Source: Coemansia sp. RSA 1804
Lineage: Eukaryota; Kickxellomycota; Kickxellomycetes; Kickxellales; Kickxellaceae
Assembly (NCBI GenBank): GCA_027578815.1
Contig: JANBTH010000267.1
Span: 1 to 22,794, forward strand
Direction of reading: 5' to 3'
DNA length: 22,794 nucleotides
Under the pieces are notes generated by a model. That model saw only the letters and a program-made list of their open reading frames with translations. It ran no database searches and was not told the origin of the DNA. Both the position numbers and the translations under genes were made by a program. This document shows, one piece after another, positions 7,509-17,189 of the stretch. The number at the start of each line of letters is the position of its first letter. Within the stretch, counting starts at the first letter, position 1.

Positions 7509-10126
7509 TTACTTTTTAACTTCGTCATAAGCTGACTTTTGTACCTGGGCAAGTATTCCAAGTAAACGGCTTATTCCATCGGATTGATCCTGTGCATCAT
7601 CTTGCTGCTGCGACTGAACAGATATGCCTAGGTCGCCTTCTTGTTGCGGCTGCTTATTTTCTTCGGTCTCCGGTCTTGGCAGGGCTTCAAAAGGTGAATA
7701 TGCCAATTTGGACGTGTCTGCATAGTTGACGTGTTCCTTAACGAGATAATCGGAGGCCGGGTGTGTCTCACCGATAGAAACTGCAGTGGCAGCAGCAACA
7801 TTATCCTCGTCTTTAGCGGATAGCCCAGACAATAACAAGCTGGATACCAGCGGCTCGCTTCTCCGCTGGTCAGATGGATCGGAAAATAACTTTGCATGCA
7901 TATGTGCACCAAAAGAAGGCTCTTTGTTCTGGGCACCCATCTTAACATAGTCATTCGTAACGCTTTCATCAATCATTGTTCCTGTGGTTGATGTTGAGGA
8001 TGCAGTGTTTTCAGCGTTAGAGTTGGCAGGCGATGTTTGAGATTGTGTTTGATGGCCGATTGGTAGATCAAGCCCAAGTAGTCCTTTATGCTGCTGCAAA
8101 ATCTCTTTTGCGGCTTGTGTCTTCTTTAGCAGGCTTGGGTCTAGTGTTAGCCTAGAAAGAACATCAAACTTATCGCTTGTAGCAACACCATTGGCCACAG
8201 CTGATTCTTTCTGTGAGCCCATCGGTCCAATGCCTGGAATTTGCAAACTAGATGCACTTTTGTGGTCTGTAGCCTTCATAGACACCCTGGTCTCTGCATT
8301 GTTCTGGAACATGGAATCCTCGCTATGCAAGTGTGGTGTGGTTTGTAAAGATAATGTAGAGCCTTCAGTTGTGCTTTTCTCTCTTTTGCTCGTGCCTTGC
8401 GCAGAAATAAGATCATTTTTGCCATTCGACTCGTTGTACTCTGTGGCTGTCGGATAAGAATCATGATAATGCTCTGTATGTGAGACAGAGCCATCCCATA
8501 TAGAGGTTGTGAATAGAATGCCTCCTAAAAAAGACATGCCATGGCAAGAAAAGGCTGCATCATGCGCAGCACGGGCATCATAGTACTCCACAATCCACTC
8601 GTTTGGTTGACCATTATATGAATAAAAGTCTTTCACATCACCATACTCTTCAAACTGCGCCCTGTCAGACTCTGTGAATCCATGCATAGTCTTGCTTCCT
8701 TCAAGAGAAAGAAGAACCGAAGCCTGGTAATCCTCGGGATTGGGACGGCGACCAATGGCATCTGGGCGGTGCCTCGATGGCTGCAGACTCAGATGGACGC
8801 CGCTTATTCTGATATGGCTTCCTGCACTCTTGAGCACCTGTTGCACACATCTTGAATCGTAGAACATCACATAGCAAATGCCACTCCTGCCAATAAGGTT
8901 GCACACATCTGCAACCTCGCCAAATCTAGAAAACCATTCTGCAATATCATCGCTATGCACAACAGTTTCCGATGGTGCGCGCATAAATATCGTTCGATTT
9001 ACATCCTTGTCTTTTGGCGCAATGGGAATATTTCGTTTGTATCTCCCAGCATTAGAAGCCCCATCAGGACCATTATCACTTCTGCTTCTGTTTGCATACA
9101 TGGGACCATGGTCACTGTTTGATCTACTCTGCGCATCTTTAAAATAGCCGCGCTGACCGGATGGTCCTGAATTTTGCCAATGTCTCTGGTCTTCGCCAGC
9201 GAGAGGAAGCGAACCATAGTGATTTCCATACTTGCCTTGAAATCCATGTCCGCCTCTACCTCCGCCAAACCGACTTTCCATGTTTTCGTTGTCGTAGCAA
9301 TACATGTCCCGAGTGTTGTGTCTCTGACCTACACATGAATTAAATTTTGCAGAGAACCACACACAGTACAAGTCAGCAACAATACAAGGTAGTTTAGGGC
9401 GCGCTTTACACAAGTGGCATATAGCCGATAATTACCTGCTTCATCATCGTCCATTCTGTATCTAGAACCACGGAACTGGTTGCCTCTCGCTGTGCCATCC
9501 GTGTACTCATCGTCATACTTGAAGTCGGTGGAGTTGGCCGATGTTGAAAATCCGTAGTCAGCACCCTCGTCAATTGGATAGCGGCTGTGGTCAGCCGACC
9601 ACTCCCGAGATGTGCTCCAATCCCCCGACATACCGCCACCTCGCCCGCGGAGCCCTCTTCCTCTTCCTCTCTCTCTTCCTCTTGTCGGAGCCCCGCCACC
9701 TCTGCCTCTGGGTCTATGTTCGGAACCAGCCCCCATGCGACTGTCGCTTTGGGGGCTGCTGGTGAATTCGGAACCGAGCACATGCATGTCGCTGGTATCC
9801 ACAGCATCCCGGTCATAATACCCTCTGCGAGCCTGTCTAGAGCGGCTTCTTGAGCGGGTTTTTCTGTGCTCATGGTTATGCTCGCTGTATGGATCCTTGC
9901 TGTACTGCACAGAAGCTGTGTCATCTTCACCATCTCTGCTGTCATAGTGGCGCTGGCTGTAATGGTCTTCGCCACGGGTATCGTATGTACTGCGCGTGTA
10001 TGGGCTGAAACGACCATCTTTTCCTCTACCTCGACTCCCACCTCCTCTTGTTGTATACGGGCCAAATGAGCCTCCTCTGCCACGCCCACGGCCTCTAGCG
10101 TTTACTGAGTAGCCTTGATAAACCAT
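7509..10126 (-). CDS. RGG/RS-rich RNA-binding protein with two Mei2-like RRMs
   Basis: Two exons: 10126-9436 and 9328-7509. The donor is GCAG|GTAATT and the acceptor TGTAG|GTCAG, with a 107-bp intron that joins in frame to give 836 residues. The N-terminal third is Arg/Gly-rich (RGRGRGRGG, RGRERGRGRG) with an RS stretch (TRSRSRSR) and many Tyr/Asp/Ser residues. RRM1 spans about 342-418 (RTIFMRAP as RNP2, GICYVMFYDSR as RNP1). RRM2 spans about 433-507 and has WIVEYYDARAA, close to the FVEFYDVRAAEAA pattern of Mei2-like RRM2. The C-terminal 330 residues are low-complexity, rich in Ser, Thr and Gln. The RRM3 that defines Mei2 is not seen. The role is probably mRNA binding in nucleus or cytoplasm; the exact function is unknown. 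Family membership in RRM proteins is firm, the Mei2 relation is tentative. Confidence 0.85.
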
Positions 10127-10764
10127 TTTACCTTTGGCAGTGATGCTCCTTCTGCGGAAGGCTTGCTGCCCGGAATATTTTAAAAAAGCAAAGCAAGAGC
10201 ACTGCCAGAATTGGTCAATGTATACTTTTCCGCTTACTTATTGCAGAACCAAATCGAAATTTACACCTGCTCGATTAAACCTTTTTCCTTCTTTTCTATC
10301 GTTCACTGTGTAAATGACACTGTTTTTCTAATCAGCAAGGTGTTCCTGGTATTACTAACAAAATAGAATTAAACAGGGGGGAAACAGCCGTTTTAGTTTT
10401 TTTTTATAGTTGAAAAAATGTCCTGACAAGAGAAGAAACGGAAAGAATGCGGGCAGGTCTTTTTTTCTTTTTTTTTTTGAAAAAGGCCCAACAATGATCT
10501 TTGTGGGAAAAATCATCCTCAAATTTTTCGTTCGTTATCCTAAAGAATTTTGCTTTGGGTTTGGGAAAGTGCCAACAGAAAATATCATAAAGAGCATGTT
10601 TGAGTATATTTTTAAACAGTAAATTTTACAAAGATAGAAAGCAGAATGCAACTGAAAAGACATGAACCGCATAGCTCACTGAAGCAGATAAAAGGCGCTC
10701 TGCAACTCTCTAGGAAACACTAATAAAGATGCAATGGCCATATTTTCTGTGCATTATGCGGCGG
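10127..10764. other. AT-rich intergenic region upstream of the RRM gene
   Basis: This 638-bp region holds the promoter of the RRM protein gene on its left side. It contains A/T homopolymer runs (a T run at about 10399-10406, T/C tracts at 10459-10479) and a short G run at 10376-10381. A 70-codon open frame at 10410-10622 has no recognisable features and is AT-driven. No RNA gene or repeat was seen. Confidence 0.5.
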
Positions 10765-11040
10765 CTAATTTCCAACAGTATGAAACAATGGTCGCCACGA
10801 CGCTGTGAAAACAGGTGGCTCGCCCATCTTACGAGCCATTATACCCGTTTTTTCAACAGTGTCGCTTTTATCGCCAATATGGTTTGTAATTGGCGACATA
10901 TCACCAGTCGAGAGCGTATGTAACTGCAGCTTCTCAGCGGGCATCATTTCGCGACCCTCGATAAGCCTATCTGGTTGCCACGCCGACACGGCTAGCGCTG
11001 CTGCAATGGTGCTAAAGACAACGGCTATAACACGCGTCAT
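10765..11040 (-). CDS. Small predicted secreted protein (91 aa), unknown function
   Basis: The frame starts at a true ATG (11040) and encodes 91 residues. The first 20 resemble a signal peptide: a short basic n-region (MTR), a hydrophobic core (VIAVVFSTIAAALAV), and a small-residue cleavage context (VSA before WQ at 20/21). The mature part is about 71 residues, moderately charged and with no cysteine, so it is unlike classical cysteine-rich effectors. It ends in a Trp/Phe-containing tail (FTASWRPLFHTVGN). Codon composition is richer in G and C than the flanking DNA, which supports a real gene. I do not recognise a family. An extra exon, or chance openness, cannot be excluded. Confidence 0.5.
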   Translation of the reverse strand: MTRVIAVVFSTIAAALAVSAWQPDRLIEGREMMPAEKLQLHTLSTGDMSPITNHIGDKSDTVEKTGIMARKMGEPPVFTASWRPLFHTVGN

Positions 11041-12277
11041 CTGAAAACTAATGAGTGATGAAGATGTCGTTAATAAAACAAGGCAATGTGTTCTGATTCA
11101 ACTGACGCCTTATCAAAATATGCATACATTAGATATCTACATTGAAGAACAGCGCAAGGTTAACAACATGACTGCGATTTAGTAAATGCTGGACAAAGCT
11201 CTAATTTTTAATGCAAATTTGTGGATTGTTCTCATCTTTTCTTCATCTTCTTTCTTGTCGTTTGGCCACTTTAGAATAATCTGCAACATTGCTATCTGCG
11301 GGGGAGTGTATGTGGAGAACAAATAGGCATGTAGAAATTAAATACTACTACTTTCAGTCCCACATAGTATGACATTTGCATTGCCTCCGCCTCTCTTTCT
11401 CCGCACACGACAATGTCTGACATCCAGCATGTTCTACTGCATCCAGGATATACAGTAGTTGTTATGCTAATCTGATTTGATCGTGTTACTTATATGTTTC
11501 GGCATGTGTGATAGACGAAAGGACATATAAATAGCATGTTTTTAAATACATTATGAATGGGAATCTCTTTGCTCTTTATCAAAATAATTTAAACATTGAG
11601 TTGCTTTAGACTCCAACAGAACCCTACGGTAATATCTTTCCAAAGTCTAATCTAATGACAAGGTTGAGCCACAACACCGTGCCTAAATAAAAACTCTTAA
11701 ATGAATAACACTACACAATAAAATATTTAAACACAAGGAAAAATAAAATAAACAATAATACATACACAAACGGCGGCTGAGCTGGACTTTTGTCATATTT
11801 TGATGACATGTCGTGCTGGTTGTGAAAGGTCTCAATGCCTTAGGCGTATCCAGCATGTGAAGGATGTTACTGTACCAGAATCGACATTTGACGATTCTGA
11901 TGATAGTGAGGATACACAGCCTCTCATTCAGCGCATATCACTCATTCAATTCACATTTATGTAATAAATTCAACCTAGTTATTGTCAGGACCACCATGTA
12001 TGTATAAATTTTCTATTGAAGGTTTTATACATGTCGTGTAGTCTGCTCATTTAAGTAGCCAGGATGTTAAATAATAAGTTGTTTTTGGCAAGCAATCTAA
12101 ATGCTGTAATGCTTCTTGTTTATAAACAACTCATGGCTGGCCACTATAGTACACCGCATTACTGTTTTTGAGAATGTCAACATCAAAATAAAAAGCAGCC
12201 TTGTAAATGTCTTACAGATAGCACTGATGTATTGAAGTGTAGACCATCTATCCATTATAAAAGACAAAACAACACAC
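11041..12277. other. AT-rich intergenic region, mostly featureless
   Basis: This 1.2-kb region separates the small secreted protein from the universal stress protein gene. It is AT-rich with scattered short stop-interrupted frames. The only coding-like stretch is at 11752-11964 (separate entry). A 9-bp perfect inverted repeat, ATGTATAAA at 12000-12008 and TTTATACAT at 12024-12032, could be a hairpin. It is weak evidence in such AT-rich DNA. No tRNA-like promoter boxes were noticed. Confidence 0.5.
11752..11964 (+). pseudogene. Possible relic of a transposase-like Cys-rich tail
   Basis: An open stretch of about 70 codons, with an internal ATG at 11803, ends at TAA (11962-11964). It reads FCHILMTCRAGCERSQCLRR, then an acidic Ser/Asp stretch (STFDDSDDSEDTQP). 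The Cys spacing is reminiscent of the C-x-x-GC-x(4)-C segments at the ends of some DDE transposases and integrases. Local base composition is higher in G and C than the surroundings. There is no neighbouring catalytic core. This is a weak call: it may be a fragment, a small unknown exon, or chance. Confidence 0.25.
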
Positions 12278-13006
12278 TTATTGCTCTGGAACCAACTCTT
12301 GATCCATATCAATCTTCATATTGTCTCTAACCACTAGAACAGGACATGGTGAGTTTGCCGCAAGATAATCCGCCTTGTGTCCAGTAAACCGCTCTCGGAT
12401 TGATTTCGATGAATGACACCCAATAACTACCAAATCGCACTTTATCTCAAACAGCTTGCGTATCAACTCGCCACGAATATCTACTCCACGTATCGACACC
12501 CCTTTGATATTAAACCCTTCTTGCTTAATCATTGTTGCATACTTTCGAAGAAGTTCATGGCTTTTCGCCCGTTCTGCGTCTTCCTTGGCGCCGTTTGTAG
12601 ATGTTAAATCACCAATTATACCGTTGGCCGCCAGTCGCACATGGATCAGAACCACCCGGTCACGCTCAAGAACTAATTCTTTCTGCAGCAGCCAGTTGAC
12701 AATACGCTTAGCATGCGCATCTTCTTTGATGCACACTGCAACCAGCCGCTGTTTCAGTTCAACCACCTGGTTTCGGCGACCTGAACTGCGTCGAGAGGAT
12801 TTTAGGGCCACATCTGGAATCTCAATAAGCGTACCCTTTCTGAATATTGACGGATGGCTCGTCATTGTTGCTCCTGCTGCTCCCGCAGCGCTTCCACTTG
12901 GGTGATCCATGCTCTGGGCAACAAGATCATCAAATGTAACACATTGGATCTTTTCTTCTGGCTGCACGCTGTCAGTAGCTCTAGTATTGTTTTCTGTGTC
13001 GCTCAT
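12278..13006 (-). CDS. Universal stress protein (UspA) domain protein
   Basis: A single exon of 242 residues from a true ATG at 13006. Residues about 1-85 are low-complexity, with Ser/Arg stretches (SSRRSSGRRN) and no predicted domain. Residues about 88-230 form the Usp alpha/beta fold: RLVAVCIKED as strand 1, VVLIHVRLA as strand 2, and CDLVVIGCHSSKS followed by SPCPVLVVRD at the end. In ATP-binding Usps the motif is G-x2-G-x9-G-(S/T). Here it reads G-x2-S-x9-G-H, so two of the four positions differ and nucleotide binding is doubtful. Fungal Usps of this shape are usually cytosolic and poorly characterised. The gene is divergent from SEC13 with an 836-bp gap. Confidence 0.88.
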   Translation of the reverse strand: MSDTENNTRATDSVQPEEKIQCVTFDDLVAQSMDHPSGSAAGAAGATMTSHPSIFRKGTLIEIPDVALKSSRRSSGRRNQVVELKQRLVAVCIKEDAHAKRIVNWLLQKELVLERDRVVLIHVRLAANGIIGDLTSTNGAKEDAERAKSHELLRKYATMIKQEGFNIKGVSIRGVDIRGELIRKLFEIKCDLVVIGCHSSKSIRERFTGHKADYLAANSPCPVLVVRDNMKIDMDQELVPEQ

Positions 13007-13842
13007 CGGTGCTGTCAGCAGGCGCTACGCAGGTTTGATTTGTTTAGAGAACAAATGATACTGTTGGTGATCGAGATGTGTGAAAGTGACAAGGCCAAAC
13101 TTCGAAAACAAGCCAAACAGAATAATGCCTTGTAGGACAATAAAAACGCTTAAAAAGAAAAAGAAAAGAAAGACAAATCGACAAAAAATTACTTTTTAAA
13201 ACGAGAGAAAGCAAAAGGATTTGTCTCAATTATCAAGCTTGGTGGAAGAACACAGCAATTCGTTTCTTTTATGCAACAACTGCTCCACCGATTTGCATGT
13301 CATATGACAAAAACCGTGTCCAGATCACAAATGTGGGTAACCACACAATGTAATTCACTTCTGCGGATGCGCATTAATTTGCCGAAAAGGAAAAGCCCAT
13401 CCCATCTGTCTGGTTAGAAAACCGTAACAAAATCTAATCACCAATTATCCAATAAACGACGGCCAACCAAACAACATAAAGGGTTGATGCATGGTGAGCT
13501 GAGCCGTGCGACACGTTCAGTTGGATCTGCAAAAGAAACAAGCCAAAGCTGTTTATGTGGGTCTTCTTCTCTTCCACTGCTCATCTTTCTTGAATTATTG
13601 CATCTAAATGCTGTGTCCATAGCACGACTTTTATTCTGTTCTTTATTCCTCCGCGTGCTCTTTCTCGTGTTTTTCGCTTTACTGTTCTCAAAGGGAGTCT
13701 AATGCTCATTGCCCATTCAGAGTAGAAATCAGAGCACTTCATCATTTTCTTGTCAGATTAGCAACACAAGTGTTATAGCGCCCATCCAGTGCAGCAACAG
13801 CAGCGAACTATAAGAGCACACACAATCGACACATAACTGACA
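13007..13842. promoter_or_regulatory. Divergent promoter region between the USP gene and SEC13
   Basis: An 836-bp interval with no supported gene. It contains a purine-rich A/G tract at about 13140-13180. A TATAAGAG sequence at 13809-13816 lies about 30 bp upstream of the SEC13 ATG. Its closeness leaves a very short 5' UTR if it is used as a TATA box. Open frames at 13438-13620 and 13484-13702 overlap each other on opposite strands and look like chance. Confidence 0.45.
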
Positions 13843-15106
13843 ATGGTAAGGGTAATTTGTGGCTTAATCTTGGTGTATGCGTAACACCACAGCCATGGGT
13901 CCTATTACTTTTAGCGTCTAGATGCTTAAGGAATGTGGAAGTGAATATGCTAATGTAGTACTAATATTTTTAATTCTGATTTGTTTTGTTTTTCGAAGCT
14001 CTAACTTGTATAGACAGACGGCGATACACTTCAGTTTGACACTCAGCACGAGGATATGATTGTAAGTATTGTCTTGTTTTAATGAGCCCGTGTATTATTT
14101 TTTTTTTGCTTTCTTGTAGAGATATTGCTTGCTTCATTGTTTGACTAACCAAAGAAAACAATTTTTGGTGTTGGTGTAGCACGATGCACAGTTTGACTAC
14201 TACGGAAAGCGTCTAGCAACCTGCTCGTCGGACGGCACAATTCACTTGTTTGAGGTCGACGGGCAACAGCAAAAGTTTGTGGAGACGCTCAAGGAGCACT
14301 CTGGTCCTGTGTGGCAGGTAGCATGGGCGCATCCAAAGTACGGCAGCGTTCTTGCATCTTGCTCCTATGATGGAACCGTTCTCATCTGGAAGGAGACGCC
14401 AGGGTCGGGCTTTTCGGTTATCAAGAAGCATGATAAGCACCAGGCTTCAGTTAACGCTATTGCGTGGGCCCCACACGAGTTAGGACCTATTCTTCTTTGT
14501 GGGTCCTCTGACGGAAGGCTATCATTGCTCACCTTTACAGAAGAAAGCGTTTGGGACGCACAAATGATTCGCAACGCTCACACCACGGGAGTTAACGCGG
14601 TTAGCTGGGCGCCTGTAATTGCGGTCGGGGCTTTCACCCAGCCAGGCGCAGCTCAAAAGGCCAGCCTGGTCAAGCAATTTGCTTCGGGAGGATGCGACAA
14701 CAATGTCAAGATATGGGCATATTCAGATAGCAAGAAGACATACGAGGTCATTCAAACCCTTGAAGGGCACAGCGATTGGGTCAGAGATGTTGCATATGCA
14801 CCAAACATTGGTCTTCCCCGCACATATCTTGCAACATGCTCTCAGGACAAGAATGTCTTTATCTGGACACAGGACTCGCAGGCTGAGCGGAGCTCGTCGG
14901 GTAGCCAAGGTACTCCGGCTGAATGGACCCGTTCACAGCTTTCGTCAACTCCGTTCTCTGATGTTGTTTGGCGTGTGAGCTGGTCAATGTCTGGCAATGT
15001 GCTGGCTGTTTCAGGCGGTGACAACAAAATCACTCTGTGGAAGGAGAACCTCAAAGGCGAGTGGGAGCGTATAAGCGAAGTCAATGAAAATGGCCAGAGG
15101 ACCTGA
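13843..15106 (+). CDS. SEC13: SEC13, COPII coat and nuclear pore WD40 protein, three coding exons
   Basis: Sec13 pairs with Sec31 in the outer COPII cage on the ER and with the Nup84/Nup107 Y-complex at nuclear pores. Exons: 13843-13845 (the ATG only, donor GTAAGG), 14014-14061 (acceptor TATAG, donor GTAAGT), and 14180-15106. Introns are 168 and 118 bp, both phase 0. The spliced protein is 325 residues against 322 in human. It starts MTDGDTLQFDTQHEDMIHDA, matching the conserved THEDMIHDAQ block, then YYGKRLATCSSDGTI. Six WD-like blades follow, including HSGPVWQVAWAHP, LASCSYDGTVLIW, HSDWVRDVAYAP and LAVSGGDNKITLWKE, the last a Sec13 signature. The ATG at 13843 is required because the frame past it reaches a stop within 14 codons unless spliced. 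Identity is very strong; the one-codon first exon is the least certain part. Confidence 0.93.
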
Positions 15107-15468
15107 TCCTTTGTAGTATCTTGAGCTGCTAGAGCCTCTTTTATTTACTTTTTTCTGTCTAATCAAGTGGGTGCGTTTATCAAATTCTTTGTAGATTGGA
15201 GCTGTATGCCTAGGTTTTTGGTACTTTTATCGTTATTTCTGGTGGTAAATGGTTATTGTTGGTAATGGCTGATCATAATGTTATTCTTACCCGTGAGGAG
15301 CAGCCTCCTGTGTTCTCAGGCCTGCTACTAATCTATAAGCAAGTGTCACTTTAACAAAGATTTTGGCATACCAGCTACGCTTGTTAGACATAGCAATGTC
15401 GTGATATATAATCGTTCTCTTTACCGCTTTTCAGAACCCATTATCAGGGCTAGTGAAACGGTTGTTTG
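15107..15468. other. Convergent 3' region between SEC13 and the HEI10-like gene
   Basis: A 362-bp interval between two convergent stop codons. It contains T-rich stretches such as TTTTATTTACTTTTTT near 15140 and no gene. The 74-codon plus-strand frame from 15401 lies largely over exon 4 of the minus-strand gene and is not supported. Confidence 0.5.
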
Positions 15469-16386
15469 CTATTGTGCTAGGCTTGCCTTTGTGTTTTGTA
15501 ACTGCCGAGTCTTCTCAATCAACATGTCTTCAACAGTTGCGCGCTCTTGTCGTTCAATATCAAGCGCCCTTTTCATTGATTCTAAATTTGAGTTGGCAAC
15601 TAGATGCAGTTGTTGTCAAAGTTGAATAAAAAAATTTTTGGTTGCTCCATATATATATCCAGGTCGACCGCAATATCAAATATAAAGCGTAAGGCTTAAT
15701 AAATATAACCTACCCCTGAGTCTTTCTCGCAATTCAGCAACTCGTGTTACTGTGCGGGCTTCGATAGCTTGTACCTGATCATTGCTTGCCTTTACTGCGG
15801 CATGTTGAAAGGCAATTTCCTGCGATGCTTGATACGACCAGAACGAGAGTGCACGGCTACATATATCAATTATTTCCAACGGATGAAGACCGGCAAGAAT
15901 AAACGACTTGTATTGATCGCTGACTGACAGAGATGTTGTCATTATATCTGAACTATAATCCAAATCGGGTTTTCCAACAAGAACTCCAGTTGAGCTTTTT
16001 TAATTAGAAAAGCAATATATTTTCTATTTCTCACTGCTATACGCAATAACAGCAGTTTGCTTATCAATTTAAAATTGTTACAAGAGAAAACATATCAATT
16101 ACCTTGTATCAATACTCGATTGACATGCAGGACATTTCAATGAGGTTTTGAAAAAGGCTGTAGAGCACTGCATGCAAAATATGTCTATTAGATGCAAAAA
16201 AATAGAACCTGTATATGAAAAGATATTATTGCTTTAGCGCTTGCTTTTTATGTACACATCTACATCAAACAACGTATATTTTATATCCAGCTTACGCGAA
16301 CACTTTGTAATGCAAACATTCACACACTGTGACAATGCTGTTCTACATCTTATGTTGTTGCATCTGACTATATTGCGCTCAGACAT
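15469..16386 (-). CDS. HEI10: HEI10/CCNB1IP1-like meiotic RING E3 ligase, four exons
   Basis: HEI10 (CCNB1IP1) is a RING-domain ubiquitin/SUMO-type E3 that marks future crossovers on meiotic chromosomes. Exons: 16386-16296, 16184-16103, 15994-15714 and 15599-15469. Introns are 111, 108 and 114 bp, all GT-AG, and phases match at every junction. The product is 194 residues. The RING is split by intron 1 and reads C9-x4-C14, C29-S-H31-x2-C34-x2-C37, C48-x2-C51. The CSHIFC block is as in human CCNB1IP1, where the C37 position is His. The hallmark downstream segment FILAGLHPLEIIDICSRALSFWSYQ appears in exon 3, followed by a coiled coil extending into exon 4. It lacks the long disordered tail of the 277-residue human protein. 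The start is the ATG just before the RING, with A at -3. None of this was visible as one open frame. Confidence 0.85.
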
Positions 16387-16551
16387 TGTTGTATAAGAGG
16401 TATGCGCTGCTACAATAATATTTATTTCTGCAACAAATGCTGAATCAAAAGAAAAAATGTGGCAAGAAAAATATGCCACAAATATACTGCACCATTAGAA
16501 ACAAAGATCTGAGCTTGCTGTATGATTACAACGCTAGTATTGAAATTACAA

Positions 16552-16988
16552 TTAGAGATACTCTAGGTTTTCAACTAGAACCTGCTGTATATGTTCGCCT
16601 GGAACCATTATCATTCCAACACGCCGTTTGTACTCTATCCAAAATAATAAGAGGTTCCGCCACCACATGATAGTTGTAGATATTTAGCAAAACAAAAGAT
16701 ACGGTGTTCGTTGGCAGAAAATGTAATTATATTATGTTACATGATCACTATACCTTGAGACAGCTCATTAGTGTCCGAAAGAATAACGTTCTGTTGGCTA
16801 TCAACGCATTTAAATAATCCAGTAAACTCTCGTCCATCTTTTGTGCGTATTCTCATTTTGTGGTTGAGGTAAGATCGAATAATATCTTTTTCAGATGGCG
16901 CTTGGGTGGTCAGACTATTATCTGGGCATTCCAGACAGGTAGTATCGACGGCGCTAGTACTGGGCCCATTGGAATTATCAATACCCAT
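16552..16988 (-). CDS. NAA38: NatC N-acetyltransferase auxiliary subunit NAA38 (LSMD1), two exons
   Basis: NAA38 is the Sm-like auxiliary subunit of NatC, which works with the Naa30 catalytic and Naa35 subunits to acetylate N-termini cotranslationally. Exon 1 is 16988-16754, with donor CAAG|GTATAG. Exon 2 is 16634-16552, with acceptor GGATAG|AGTAC. The intron is 119 bp. The product is 105 residues, against about 125 in human. The Sm fold is visible: RSYLNHKMRIRTKDGREFTG (Sm1), FKCVDSQQNVILSDTNEL, then in exon 2 RRVGMIMVPGEHIQQVLVE (Sm2). The VGMIMVPGEHI block is the LSMD1 version of Sm2. The first 35 residues are non-conserved. The start is the first true ATG; an in-frame GTG lies two codons earlier. 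It sits between the DUF4112 gene and HEI10, with gaps of 201 and 165 bp. Confidence 0.88.
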
Positions 16989-17189
16989 TTCCACAACGTG
17001 TACAAATAAAAAAAGAGATGATCTGTGTAAGCTGCTTCCAAGAGCTCAGCGTATCGAGTTTTAGCGTTGCCTAAAACATGGAAATTCTGCTGACTGCAAT
17101 CAAATCTTAACAACGTACGTATGGGATTTTTATATTTTACACGCGATGAGAAGAAACAAGCAGGAGAAAAATGAACTGCATGGCTTTGC

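Noticed and set aside
11033..11038. ACGCGT (MCB cell-cycle box)
   Set aside because: It coincides with the second and third codons of the small secreted protein, so it is better explained as coding sequence.
13484..13702. 72-codon plus-strand frame with a hydrophobic end
   Set aside because: It starts from TTG, overlaps a minus-strand frame of similar length, and has no conserved features. Position and composition fit the SEC13 promoter.
16437..16670. 77-codon plus-strand frame
   Set aside because: It lies antisense to exon 2 of NAA38 and its 3' region, and shows no recognisable motif.
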